Source: Sva-07 sp963829585 (lineage in GTDB: Bacteria; Actinomycetota; Acidimicrobiia; Acidimicrobiales; Ilumatobacteraceae). Taken from it: 64,000 bases of DNA. The notes beneath the pieces were generated by a model, which saw only the letters and a program-made list of their open reading frames with translations, did no database searches and was not told the DNA's origin. How positions within the stretch are numbered: the stretch's first letter is position 1; each line of letters begins with the position of its first letter. Shown one piece after another: positions 17,932 to 26,608 of the stretch. Location: positions 186,001-250,000 of the forward strand of contig CAWHJD010000005.1 in NCBI GenBank assembly GCA_963829585.1, read 5' to 3'. The position numbers and the translations under genes are program-made.

Positions 17932-18402
17932 TCAGGAGGGTGGGGGCCAGACCTTGCCCTTGATGATGCGCTCGCCCTTGCGCCGCAGTACCCAGACGGT
18001 GGCCTTGCGCCAGTCGACGGTCGACTGGACTTCCATGCCACGGCGCACGAGCGCCTCGATCGTCGCAGGGATGACATCTCCGTGACTGCACAACACGGCG
18101 TGGCTGGCGACGTCGGCAAGCAGGTCGAGCACCGGTTCGAACGGCGAGTCCTCGGCGAGTCGGTCGTCGATCCTGATCTCGGTGCCGAGGAGTTCGGCGA
18201 GCGGTTCGACCGTTTGGACACAGCGCACGTACGGGCTCGAATGGATCGTCGAGATGCCTTTCCCGGCAAGCCGCTGGGCGACCGCCCGCGACTGCTTCCA
18301 GCCCTGTTTGCTCAGCGGCCGCAGCGTGTCATCGTCGGTCCAGCCGCTCCGCTCGCCGGCCTTGGCGTGGCGGACGAGATAGATGACGTCTGACGAGCTC
18401 AC
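17932..18402 (-). CDS. SixA-like histidine phosphatase family protein
   Basis: A 156-residue member of the histidine phosphatase (phosphoglycerate mutase-like) superfamily. The N-terminal RHG-type motif reads LVRHAKAG with the phospho-accepting histidine, and the second catalytic histidine is in CSHGD near residue 107. Size and the RHAKA spelling fit SixA-like phosphohistidine phosphatases more than sugar mutases. The target is not predictable. It ends 18 bases from the tandem repeat and starts 3 bases after the DUF4328 gene's stop, so the two are probably cotranscribed. Confidence 0.85.
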   Translation of the reverse strand: MSSSDVIYLVRHAKAGERSGWTDDDTLRPLSKQGWKQSRAVAQRLAGKGISTIHSSPYVRCVQTVEPLAELLGTEIRIDDRLAEDSPFEPVLDLLADVASHAVLCSHGDVIPATIEALVRRGMEVQSTVDWRKATVWVLRRKGERIIKGKVWPPPS

Positions 18403-18405
18403 CGG

Positions 18406-19230
18406 CTATGACGACTCGTTCGTCATGGTCACGTGACGTCGGGTCAGCTGTCGAACGAACGCGATCCAGAAGACGGCGGCGCCGACGACCGACACGGCCG
18501 ACATGAACGTGAGCGCACTCACCTGGTCCAGCGACTCGGCGACGGTTTCGACGTCGCCGGTCCCGAGACCGGCGCTGGCGACCGAACCGATCTGTGCAAC
18601 GAACAGCACCAGCGGGAGCAGGCCGTAGAAGGCGAACCATCCCCACAGCGTGCGGTTGTCGTCGTTCGCCTTCCATCCGTCGGTTCCGTCGACGATCGGG
18701 TCGGAACCCTTCCACTGTTCACGAAGCACCAGGAAGGGGATGACGTAGAGGAAGAACGGCGGGAGGAACCATCCGAAGATCGAGAACAGTGGATGCCACG
18801 TGGTGCGGCGACCGAAAGCCCGGATGTTCGATGCGATCCGGTACATCCAGATCATGGTGAGGATGCCGGTGGCGAGGGTGGCGACCCCGGCGATGCTCTG
18901 GACGGCGCTCAGCGGTGCGAGTGCCGAGCGGAACTCGTCGTCGGTGAGATCCCCGGCGAGGAAGTCCGAAGCGTCCCCGGCGACGCTGACGCTCAGCAGC
19001 GTGGTGATCACCGTCGCCGCGGCCACGATGGAAGTGAGGATGACGATCGCCTTCGCGAGCCCACCGACGCGTTTCACACCGGCGTACGGCGTCGGGTTCG
19101 ACTGGAAACCGACGTATCCGGCCGGTGCGCTGAGGTTCGGCGGAGGCGGGGGAGGAGGTGTGAGCGGAGGCGGAGGGGGAGGCGTCGACGACGGCTGCCC
19201 GACACCGGGAGGCGGGGGGATGTCACTCAC
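18406..19230 (-). CDS. DUF4328 membrane protein with proline-rich N-terminus
   Basis: About 274 residues from GTG 19230 (MSDIPPPPG); a TTG three codons upstream is possible. The first 40 residues are a proline-rich cytoplasmic tail, followed by about six hydrophobic segments. The pattern YRIASNIRAFGRRTTWHP, then WFLPPFFLYVIP, is characteristic of the actinobacterial DUF4328 family. Function is unknown; similar proline tails occur on many actinobacterial membrane proteins. It starts 58 bases from the end of the PolA-like gene on the same strand. Confidence 0.8.
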   Translation of the reverse strand: MSDIPPPPGVGQPSSTPPPPPPLTPPPPPPPNLSAPAGYVGFQSNPTPYAGVKRVGGLAKAIVILTSIVAAATVITTLLSVSVAGDASDFLAGDLTDDEFRSALAPLSAVQSIAGVATLATGILTMIWMYRIASNIRAFGRRTTWHPLFSIFGWFLPPFFLYVIPFLVLREQWKGSDPIVDGTDGWKANDDNRTLWGWFAFYGLLPLVLFVAQIGSVASAGLGTGDVETVAESLDQVSALTFMSAVSVVGAAVFWIAFVRQLTRRHVTMTNESS

Positions 19231-19288
19231 TGCGACCAACCTAGCGCCGAGGCGGTGGTGCGGTCCGGTAGTCCCGTGTCGGACGGCA

Positions 19289-21051
19289 TCACTTCGCGTC
19301 GGACCAGCGGGTGATCACGATCGTGTCGGCCACGAACCGGACGTCGGTCGAGGCGCCCAGTGGGAGGCGCCCACCTCGAGGGTCGCGTCGCTTGCACGGC
19401 CCGACCAGCGATGACTCGCTTCCTGTACGCCGTCGGCCACGATGCGTGCGGCCGCCTCGGCGCGGTCGGCCGGACAGTGCACGAGCAACTCGTCGTGGAG
19501 ACACAGCACGATGCGGGCATCGATCGGCGTGCAACGTGCCCGGACGATCGCCGCCCAGGTCTTGAAGAACTCCGCAGCGGCGCCCTGCACCATGGCGTTG
19601 CGTCCGTAACGGCCACGTGCGGCCGCCCGTGATCGCGCCGCCCGTTCCGGGGCGTCTCCCGGATCGGCGTCGGGCTCGCTCGACGACATGCGAACCAGAC
19701 GACCCCCGCGAGTTCGCAGGTCGTTGCCCCCCTCGGCGGCGCGGGCTGCCGTGGCGAGGTACGTCATGGCGACCGGGTAGGCCGATTCGAGACCACGCAG
19801 CGCCACGGCGCCGTGTCCCGTCGTCTGCCCGTACATCGCTCCCAGCACGGCGACCTTCGCGACGTCGCGGGTCACCCCGAGTCGTGCCGCGACGGGGGCG
19901 TACATGTCGTCGTCCCAGGTCGCTGCGGCGAGCGAGTGGTCGTTCGACACTGCAGCGAGGATGCGGGGCTCGATCTGGCCGAGGTCGGCACGGACGAACA
20001 CGTGGCCGGGCTCGGCGACGATCGCCGGGCGGAGTTCCGCCGGCATGTTGTGGAGGCCCGCAGTTGCCGTCATCCGCCCGGCCGCGCCGTCCGACGGCGA
20101 CCAGTGCCCTCGGAGACGCCCGTCGGGTCCGACGTGCTGGTCGAGCCACCGGTACCCGAAGGTGGTGGAGATCCGCTCGGCCTTGCGCCAAGTGAGCAGC
20201 GCGTCGACGATCTCGTGCTCGCCACGAAGCTGCTCCAGCCGCCAGGCGCGGGTGTCGGGCACCTCGATCCCGACTCGTCGCAGGAGCGACTTCACCCCCG
20301 CAGGGCTGCGCAGGTCGAGGTCGCCGAGCGACCCGGGGAGATGCCGGAGGACGCGGTGGTCGCGCTCGGCGGCGAGCCTCGCTTCGTCGGCATCGTCGCT
20401 CGGCCGTGGTCCGATGAACGACGCGATGATCCGCTCGGCCACGGCGACGTCGATGGGGAGGCCATCGGCTTCGAGTTCGGCGCACAGCAGCGCGGCTGCC
20501 GATTCCGAGCGTGCCGTGCTCGGCGCCGCAGGCCGGTCGGGGAGGTGGTCGAGTTCGGCGAGCTGCCACCGGTGGACGTCGAGCACGAGCTCCGCCCAGG
20601 TTCGCGCGTGGTCCAGGTCCGACCTCCAGAGCCCCTCGATCCAGGCCGGATCGAGGTGCCCGTCCGGGCGGACCGCTTCGACACGGTCGTCGTCGGGCTG
20701 GGAGAACAGATCGGGGGCAACGATATGTGGAAGGTCGGCCGCGTCGAGCCCCCGGCGGTGGGCCCAGATCCGCCCTGCGCCACCGCGCCATCCTCCGACG
20801 AGGAGCCGGTGCACGGCTTCGAGGTCCCAGCACCGCGCCGGACGCAGGCCGACGCCGACGAGTGTCCGAGCGGTGTCGTTCGACCACCAGATCCAGCGAG
20901 GTGCCACGGTGCGTTCGATCTCGAACAGGGCAGGGAACATGTCGTCGGCACCGAGTTCCAACGTGACCCCGCCGTCGGTCGCCAGCGCTGCACCGACCCC
21001 GTCGGCGATCACGAGTGCGATGGAGTCGCCGTGCTCGAACGGCGCAGTCAT
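19289..21051 (-). CDS. Family A DNA polymerase-like protein (bifunctional 3'-5' exonuclease/polymerase type), frameshifted near 19357
   Basis: About 587 residues from ATG 21051, which overlaps the stop of the metallopeptidase gene by ATGA. Polymerase family A motifs are present: motif A RADLGQIEPRILA, motif B KVAVLGAMYGQ, motif C LCLHDELLVHC. The N-terminal third fits a divergent, probably inactive exonuclease-like domain. It is the short actinobacterial polymerase I paralogue rather than replicative PolA. After DATLEVGASHW the frame breaks; adding one G to the GGG run near 19356 leads into GASTDVRFVADTIVITRW and a stop at 19289, which reads as the genuine C-terminus. Without the shift it stops at 19315 with an unnatural tail. 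Confidence 0.8.
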
Positions 21052-21386
21052 CCCCAACCGAGTTCGTGGAGCCGGTCGTCGTCGATCCCCGCGGCGTGGG
21101 CGATCTCGTGGATGACCGTCACGTACACCTCGTCGGCGAGTTCGTCGATGTCGTCACAGGCTTCGCAGAGGGCGAAGCGGTAGATCGACACGATGTCGGG
21201 CCCCTCGGTGCCGTTGCGTTCGGTGTGGGGCACACCTTCGTAGAGCCCGAGCAGCGTCGGTTCGTCGGGATGGCGATCGACGACCTGCACCACCACGTTG
21301 TCGAGGACGTGCAGCAACTCGTCGGGCAGATCGTCGAGTGCGTCGGCCACCATCGCCTCGAACTTGTACCGCGCCACGACCTCCAT
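21048..21386 (-). CDS. Zincin-like metallopeptidase family protein (DUF1025 type)
   Basis: A 112-residue protein with the zinc-binding HExxH motif near its C-terminus (VIHEIAHAAGIDDDRLHELGW), the layout of the small DUF1025/zincin-like family common in actinobacteria. The N-terminal part has the conserved LPDELLHVLDNVVVQVVD. Proteolytic activity is suggested only by the motif. The stop overlaps the start of the PolA-like gene, so the pair is coupled. Confidence 0.88.
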   Translation of the reverse strand: MEVVARYKFEAMVADALDDLPDELLHVLDNVVVQVVDRHPDEPTLLGLYEGVPHTERNGTEGPDIVSIYRFALCEACDDIDELADEVYVTVIHEIAHAAGIDDDRLHELGWG

Positions 21387-21435
21387 CGGCGACAGTGTGG
21401 CATCCGGGGGTCACGCCACCTGATGCAACGCTCGG

Positions 21436-22587
21436 TCAGATGACCTTGAGCTTGTCGGAGAAGACCTTCTTGGGCTTCATGTCGACGGCGATCGAGCGAG
21501 CGATCCGCTGGAAGATCTGCGCAGCTTCCGACTCGGGGTCGACGGCGGTGATCGGCCTGCCGTCGTCGCCGCCCTCGCGCAGCGCAGGAACGAGCGGGAG
21601 TTGCCCGAGCAGGGGCACGTCGAGTTCGTCCGCGAGCACCTGACCGCCGCCGGACCCGAAGATCTCGTAGCGCTTGCCGTCGTCGCCCGTGAACCACGAC
21701 ATGTTCTCGATCACACCGCGCACCGGCAGGTTGACCTTGGCGGCCATCGCCGCGGAGAGTGAAGCGACCTTCTGCGCGGCCGGCTGCGGGGTGGTCACGA
21801 CGAACACCTCACCACGCGGGAGGTACTGGGCGAGCGACAGGGCGATGTCACCGGTTCCGGGCGGCATGTCGATCAGGAGGAAGTCGGGATCGTCCCAGAA
21901 CACGTCGGTGAGGAACTGTTCGAGCGCCTTGTGGAGCATCGGGCCTCGCCAGATGACCGCCTGGCCCTCTGGCACGAAGTAGCCGATCGAGATGCAGCGC
22001 ACGCCCCACATCTCGGGCGGCACGAGCATCTCGTCGATGACGACGGGGTCCCGGTCGGTCCCGAGCATGCGGGGGATCGAGTAGCCGTAGATGTCGGCGT
22101 CGACGACGCCGACCTTGTAGCCCTGCGACGCGAGCGCGACGGCGAGATTGGTGGTGACACTGGACTTGCCGACGCCACCCTTGCCCGACGAGATCAGCAG
22201 TGGACGGGTCTTCGACGTGTTCTTCGAGAACGGGATCTCGCGCCCTTCGGCGTGACCGTGGGCCTGATTCGAGCCGGCGGTCGCCCCGGCGTCACCGTGG
22301 AGCGTGCGGCGCAGGTTCTCCCGATCCTCGTCGCTCATCACGGTGAATTCGAGGTCGATCGACTCGACGCCGTCGAGCTGCGTGGCGGCGTCGGACACCC
22401 GCCTCTGGATCTCGCTCTTGAGCGGACACCCCGGCACGGTGAGCGCGATGAGCACGCCGACGACGCCGTTGTCGCGGATCGTCACCCCGCGCAGCATGCC
22501 GAGGTCGACGATGGAGCGATGCAGCTCGGGATCCTCGACCGGGCGGAGGGCGTCGATGATCTGTTCTTCGGTGATGGTGGCGGCCAT
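21436..22587 (-). CDS. mrp: Mrp/NBP35-type iron-sulfur carrier ATPase
   Basis: A 383-residue protein with an N-terminal MIP18-like domain (residues 1-90, VEDPELHRSIVDLGML) and a P-loop ATPase domain with the deviant Walker A SSGKGGVGKSSVT and the motif DMPPGTGD. These proteins carry and transfer Fe-S clusters. The CxxC pair that binds the bridging cluster in many relatives is absent: the equivalent stretch reads NMSWFTGDDGKRYEIFG. Cluster handling must therefore use other ligands or be lost. It is divergent from a regulator with conserved cysteines, which may couple its expression to Fe-S status. Confidence 0.9.
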   Translation of the reverse strand: MAATITEEQIIDALRPVEDPELHRSIVDLGMLRGVTIRDNGVVGVLIALTVPGCPLKSEIQRRVSDAATQLDGVESIDLEFTVMSDEDRENLRRTLHGDAGATAGSNQAHGHAEGREIPFSKNTSKTRPLLISSGKGGVGKSSVTTNLAVALASQGYKVGVVDADIYGYSIPRMLGTDRDPVVIDEMLVPPEMWGVRCISIGYFVPEGQAVIWRGPMLHKALEQFLTDVFWDDPDFLLIDMPPGTGDIALSLAQYLPRGEVFVVTTPQPAAQKVASLSAAMAAKVNLPVRGVIENMSWFTGDDGKRYEIFGSGGGQVLADELDVPLLGQLPLVPALREGGDDGRPITAVDPESEAAQIFQRIARSIAVDMKPKKVFSDKLKVI

Positions 22588-22615
22588 CGGGCCATTGTGG
22601 CGACGGGCGGTCGGA

Positions 22616-22633
22616 TTTGCACCGAATTTGCAC
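22616..22633. promoter_or_regulatory. Direct repeat TTTGCAC x2 in the mrp/regulator divergent region
   Basis: TTTGCAC occurs at 22616-22622 and 22627-22633, one helical turn apart (11-bp period). It sits in an AT-richer stretch between the divergent mrp and HTH regulator starts. Spacing and location fit a regulator site or a -35 region. Confidence 0.4.
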
Positions 22634-22658
22634 TATGTGGATAGGTAGAATTCCGCCC

Positions 22659-23399
22659 ATGAGCTCGAGCCCGTCGTTCACCGCCACCGTGTCGGCCATC
22701 ACCGATGCCTTCGGCGACCCGACGCGCCGCTCCATCTATCTGTACGCGAAGGAGCATTCGGGTTCCGACGCCAACGGCGTGACCGCCTCGATGGTCGCTG
22801 CCGAGGTCGGTGTGCACGCCAACGTGGCCCGTCACCACCTCGACAAGCTCGCCGCCGGCGGCTACCTCGAAGTGGTGTCGGGCAGGGTGGCAGGGGCGGG
22901 AGCCGGTCGGCCGTCGAAGCGTTACGTCGTCGTGGGTGATTCGCTCACGATGAGCGACGTCGACTTCCCGGTGCGCTCCGACGACCTGTTGCTGTCGCTG
23001 CTCGGTCGCGCGCTCGACCGGTTGCCCAACGACGAGGCCGAGATGATCGCCGAGGAGGTCGGCCAGGAGTACGGACGAGCGATGGCGCAGGGTCTCACCG
23101 GCGATGCGCTCGCCACCGGACGCCGCTCGCTTCGCTCCGCGATGCAGGCCGTGGCAGACGCACTGACCGCCCACGGGTTCGCGGCGCACGCCGAAGGTCG
23201 CAACGACCAGCTCCGCATCATCAACAACCACTGCCCGTTCGGTGACGTCGCCACCGATCACCCCGTCATCTGCGCGGTCGACCGCGGCATGGTGAAGGGC
23301 ATGCTCGCGGCACTGGTGAATGCCGACGACAACGTCGTCGACATCGTCACCGAGTCGAGCATCGCCCAGGGCGCCACCTTCTGCTCCACCGCCGTCTGA
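22659..23399 (+). CDS. SufR-like helix-turn-helix regulator with C-terminal cysteines
   Basis: A 246-residue protein from ATG 22659 (MSSSPSFTATV). Residues 10-80 form a winged helix (FGDPTRRSIYLY, VAAEVGVHANVARHHLDKL). The C-terminal half has three spaced cysteines (NNHCPFGD, VICAVDRG, ATFCSTAV), the arrangement of SufR-type [Fe-S] sensors that repress Fe-S assembly genes. No suf operon is in the window. Its divergent partner is the Fe-S carrier Mrp, the likely target together with itself. Cluster binding is inferred from the cysteines. Confidence 0.8.
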   Translation: MSSSPSFTATVSAITDAFGDPTRRSIYLYAKEHSGSDANGVTASMVAAEVGVHANVARHHLDKLAAGGYLEVVSGRVAGAGAGRPSKRYVVVGDSLTMSDVDFPVRSDDLLLSLLGRALDRLPNDEAEMIAEEVGQEYGRAMAQGLTGDALATGRRSLRSAMQAVADALTAHGFAAHAEGRNDQLRIINNHCPFGDVATDHPVICAVDRGMVKGMLAALVNADDNVVDIVTESSIAQGATFCSTAV

Positions 23400-23430
23400 T
23401 TCGCGATTGGGGTCGGACCCCGATCGCGAA
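23400..23430. terminator. Bidirectional hairpin terminator
   Basis: TTCGCGAT and GGGGTC pair with GACCCC and ATCGCGAA in a 31-base stem-loop. It fills the 33-base gap between the regulator stop and the converging DJ-1 gene stop, so it probably ends both transcripts. The same GATCGCGA/GGGGTC wording recurs at the ogt end. Confidence 0.65.
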
Positions 23431-23432
23431 TT

Positions 23433-24074
23433 TCACTGCCGCTGCGCGGCGTACTCGACGACTCGTTGCCGGACGGCGTCGCCGGCCTTGGCGAGCGAGC
23501 CGCTGTCGAACGGGGGTTGCGGGTCGTACTCGATCATCAACTGGCTCGCCTCGGCGGCCGTGCGATCGACGAGGATCTCGACGAGGCGCAGCGCCATGTC
23601 GATCCCGCTCGACACGCCGGCCGCGGTGATGATCCGCCGATCGAGGTGTTCGACCACACGGTCGTCGGTCGGAACGGCGCCGTGCTCGGCGAGGATGTCG
23701 AGTGCTCCCCAGTGCGTCGTGGCCGTGAGCCCGTCGAGCAGACCCGCGGCGGCCAGCACGAGCGAACCGGTACACACCGAGGTCGTGTACGTGCTGGTCG
23801 AGTGAGCGGTGCGCACCCAGTCGAGGACGCGCTCGTCCGTCATCAGTGCCCGTGTCCCGAAACCGCCCGGGAACACGACGATGTCCGGTGTCGTCAACTC
23901 CTCGAACGCAGCGTCGACCTCGATGCCGAGCATGCCGTTGTCGGAGCGCACCACGCCGCGCTCGTGACCGATGAACGTGATGTCGAAATCGGGGATCCGC
24001 TGGAGTACTTCGTACGGACCGATGGCGTCGAGCGCCGTGAACCGGGGGAACAGGGGAATCGCGATGCTGGTCAC
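23433..24074 (-). CDS. DJ-1/PfpI family (GlxA-like) protein
   Basis: A 213-residue protein from GTG 24074. It has the DJ-1/PfpI fold signatures of the isonitrile hydratase/AraC-N type: DAIGPYEVL with the conserved glutamate, VVFPGGFGTRAL, and the nucleophile elbow TSVCTGSLVLAAAGLL with its cysteine, followed by TTHWGALDIL. No C-terminal AraC helix-turn-helix is present, so this is the stand-alone form. The substrate is unknown. The 5' region contains a copy of the GTTC-N4-GAAC palindromic repeat. Confidence 0.85.
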   Translation of the reverse strand: MTSIAIPLFPRFTALDAIGPYEVLQRIPDFDITFIGHERGVVRSDNGMLGIEVDAAFEELTTPDIVVFPGGFGTRALMTDERVLDWVRTAHSTSTYTTSVCTGSLVLAAAGLLDGLTATTHWGALDILAEHGAVPTDDRVVEHLDRRIITAAGVSSGIDMALRLVEILVDRTAAEASQLMIEYDPQPPFDSGSLAKAGDAVRQRVVEYAAQRQ

Positions 24075-24115
24075 GCCGTCACCGTAGTGACCCACGGACT
24101 CCCCGTGCGTCCGGC

Positions 24116-24164
24116 GTTCTCGTGAACTCCTTGCGCAATAGTTCGCGCTCTTGTTCACGAGAAC
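24116..24164. repeat. Palindromic repeat family GTTC-N4-GAAC, copy B
   Basis: GTTCTCGTGAAC (24116-24127) and its reverse complement GTTCACGAGAAC (24153-24164) lie 37 bp apart centre to centre. Each arm is itself a GTTC-N4-GAAC dyad. Related copies lie at 40991-41039 and 42113-42161. This copy is in the divergent promoter region between the DJ-1 gene and DUF3107, where no transcript ends. Confidence 0.75.
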
Positions 24165-24197
24165 CGGGGAGAGGTGCGGGCGGGTAGCGTGACCGTC

Positions 24198-24431
24198 GTG
24201 GACGTACGCATCGGAGTGACCCAGGCCCCCCGCGAGATCAACATCGAGCTCGCCGAGGACACCGACCGTGATGACCTGAAGTCGCGTGTCGAGGCAGCGC
24301 TCGCCGGCGCCACGGACGTGCTCTGGATCACCGACAAGCGCGGCAAGGATGTCGCCATCCCGTCCGCCAAGATCGCCTACATCGAGCTCGGTTCCGCCGA
24401 CGGCGACCGCAGGATCGGCTTCGGAGGCTGA
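24198..24431 (+). CDS. DUF3107 family protein
   Basis: A 77-residue protein from GTG 24198 (VDVRIGVTQAPREINIEL), the usual size of the actinobacterial DUF3107 family. It is acidic, with the conserved centre ALAGATDVLWITDKRGKDVAIP. Function is unknown. Its 3' end carries a GGAGG that could serve as ribosome-binding site for the following ArsA gene, which begins within a few bases of its stop, so they form one unit. GTG 24189 is an alternative start. Confidence 0.85.
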   Translation: MDVRIGVTQAPREINIELAEDTDRDDLKSRVEAALAGATDVLWITDKRGKDVAIPSAKIAYIELGSADGDRRIGFGG

Positions 24432-24433
24432 AC

Positions 24434-25438
24434 CTGGGCCCCGTCGGTCGGCCGGGTCTCCTCGACCTCGACCTGCTGTGGGTCACGGGGAAGGGAGGGG
24501 TCGGCAAGACCACCATCGCGGCCGCACTCGCCGAGGTCGCCGCCCGTCACGGCCGTCGCACGCTCGTGTGCGAAATGGACGCGAAGGGGGCGCTCGCCAA
24601 CGCGTTCGACGTCGGCGAGTTGGCGTTCGAGCCCACCGAGGTGGCGCCCGGGCTGCACGCCATGGCGATGAACACGGAGGACTCGCTGCGCGAGTACCTG
24701 CGGTTGTTCGTGCGCATCCCGCTGCTCGGGCGCATCGGTCCCCTCGCCTCGACGTTCGACTTCGTGGCCGACGCCGCCCCCGGTGTGAAGGAGATCCTCG
24801 GCGTCGGCAAGCTCTGCTACGAGGTCCGCGAGCGCCACTACGACCTCATCGTCGTCGACGCCGAGGCGAGCGGGCACATCGTCAGCCAGATCGGAGCACC
24901 GAAGGTGATCGCCGATCTCGTCCAGGTCGGGCTGGTGCGGGACCAGACCCAGTGGATGCTCGACATCCTCGACGACCCGCTGCGTACCGGCGTGGCAGTG
25001 GTGACCACGCCCGAGGAGATGCCGGTGACCGAGACGATCGACCTGCTCGGTCGCTTGCGAGCCGAAACCGGCGCCCACGCCGCAGCGGTGATCGCGAATC
25101 GCGTGCTGCCGGCGATGTTCAACCGACGCCAACAGGCGATCGTCGACCGTCTCGACGACGTGATGCCACTGCTCGCCGACGTGGCCGGGCCGGCCGTGAC
25201 CACGGTGGTCGATGCTGCCCGACTCACCGAGATGCGCCGCAGCACGGGAGCCGAACATCTCGATCGTCTGATGCGCTGGCTCCGATCGAGCGGCGAGGTT
25301 GCCGACGGACTCCCGATCATCACCGTGTCCGAGCTGTTCTCACGGGGGTCCGGACCACGCGTGGTCTCGCTCGTGGCCGAGGCGCTCTCCGACGAACTCG
25401 ATCCCGAGCCGATGTCGCCGGGAGGCCGTCGTGGCTGA
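24434..25438 (+). CDS. ArsA/GET3-family ATPase, first of a pair
   Basis: About 335 residues. The deviant Walker A GKGGVGKTTIAAAL lies about 20 residues from the start, with later ATPase motifs including the switch region CEMDAKGALANAF and LIVVDAEASGHIV. It resembles the first member of the mycobacterial pair Rv3679/Rv3680. There is no ATG, GTG or TTG in frame before the P-loop. A CTG six bases after GGAGG (24423-24427) is the best placed start, or a base has been lost nearby. The stop overlaps the start of the second ATPase by 8 bases. Confidence 0.78.
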   Translation: MGPVGRPGLLDLDLLWVTGKGGVGKTTIAAALAEVAARHGRRTLVCEMDAKGALANAFDVGELAFEPTEVAPGLHAMAMNTEDSLREYLRLFVRIPLLGRIGPLASTFDFVADAAPGVKEILGVGKLCYEVRERHYDLIVVDAEASGHIVSQIGAPKVIADLVQVGLVRDQTQWMLDILDDPLRTGVAVVTTPEEMPVTETIDLLGRLRAETGAHAAAVIANRVLPAMFNRRQQAIVDRLDDVMPLLADVAGPAVTTVVDAARLTEMRRSTGAEHLDRLMRWLRSSGEVADGLPIITVSELFSRGSGPRVVSLVAEALSDELDPEPMSPGGRRG

Positions 25439-26589
25439 GCTCGACAACCTGCTCGCGAGCCGCGAGATGATCCTCGTCGCCGGCTCCGGTGGTGTCGGCA
25501 AGACCACCATCGCTGCTGCGCTGGGCATTGCCGCGGCGCAGCGGCAGAAGTCGCGAGTCCTCGTCATGACCGTCGACCCGGCCCGGCGTCTGGCCTCGGC
25601 ACTCGGGATCGACGAGTTCGGCAACACCCCGGTGCGCATCGACCCGAAGGCGTTCGCCGCGGCCGGCAACAAGGTGCGTGGTGAGGTGTGGGTCGCGATG
25701 CTCGACACCAAGGCGGGGTGGGACGAGCTGATCACGCGGCATGCTCCTGACGCCGGCCACCCGCGACGCGGTGCTCGCCAATCCGCTCTACGAGAACATC
25801 ACGCGCCGTTTCGTGCACAGCCACGAGTACCTGGCCATGGAGCAGCTCCACGACCTGCATGCCCGCGGTGAGTTCGACCTCGTCATCGTCGACACACCGC
25901 CGTCGCGAAACGCACTGTCGATCCTCGACGCACCCAACCGGATGATCGAGTTCTTCGGGAGCCGATTGCTCCGGTGGCTCACCGTGCCGTACCGATCGCG
26001 GCTGTTCACGATGGCGTCCAAGCCGTTCTACCAAGTGGCCGATCGAGTGCTCGGGTCACGGTTCCTCCAGGACATCGCGGACTTCTTCGTCCTGTTCCAG
26101 GCGATGGAGAGTGGCTTCGTGCGCCGGGCGAAGGAGGTCGAGGCGCTCATGCGCGACCCCCGCACGGCCTTCGTCGTCGTGACGACGCTCGAGACAGCCC
26201 CGAGCTACGAGGCCCGGTACCTCGCACGATCCCTCGTCGACCGCGGGATGTCGCTCGGGGCCATCGTCGCCAATCGCGTCCTGCCCGCAGCGCTCGCCAG
26301 TTCGGCCGCGGCCGAGAGTGCCGCGGTGCTGCTCGAGCATGCCGACGGGGATCTCGCCGACGCCGTGGCGACCGAACTCGCTGCTCCGCGCAAGGAGGTC
26401 AGTGCGGTTCTCACCCAGATCGCGACCCGGTTCGACGACGTCGCCATGGTGGCGGCGCGCGAGTCGGATCGACGTTCGGAACTGGCCGCGCTCGCCCCGG
26501 TGTTCCTGACCGTCCCGTGGCTCGCAGGAGACATCCACGACCTCGCCGGGCTCGACTTGCTGGCGGGTCACCTGCGCGCCGGCGAATGA
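25431..26589 (+). CDS. ArsA/GET3-family ATPase, second of a pair, frameshifted near 25751
   Basis: GTG 25431 opens a protein with Walker A SGGVGKTTIAAALG and TVDPARRLASALG. After KAGWDELITRHAPD the frame shifts by one base and continues as PATRDAVLANPLYENITRRF to the stop at 26589, giving about 385 residues. The surplus base lies in GACGCCGG. The second part has the helical region and VDTPPSRNAL switch II motif of the family. In mycobacteria the paired homologues form a hetero-oligomer tied to cell-envelope stress. The role here is inferred from similarity and pairing. Confidence 0.82.
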
Positions 26590-26608
26590 TCGGGCAGAAT
26601 CATGAGTG

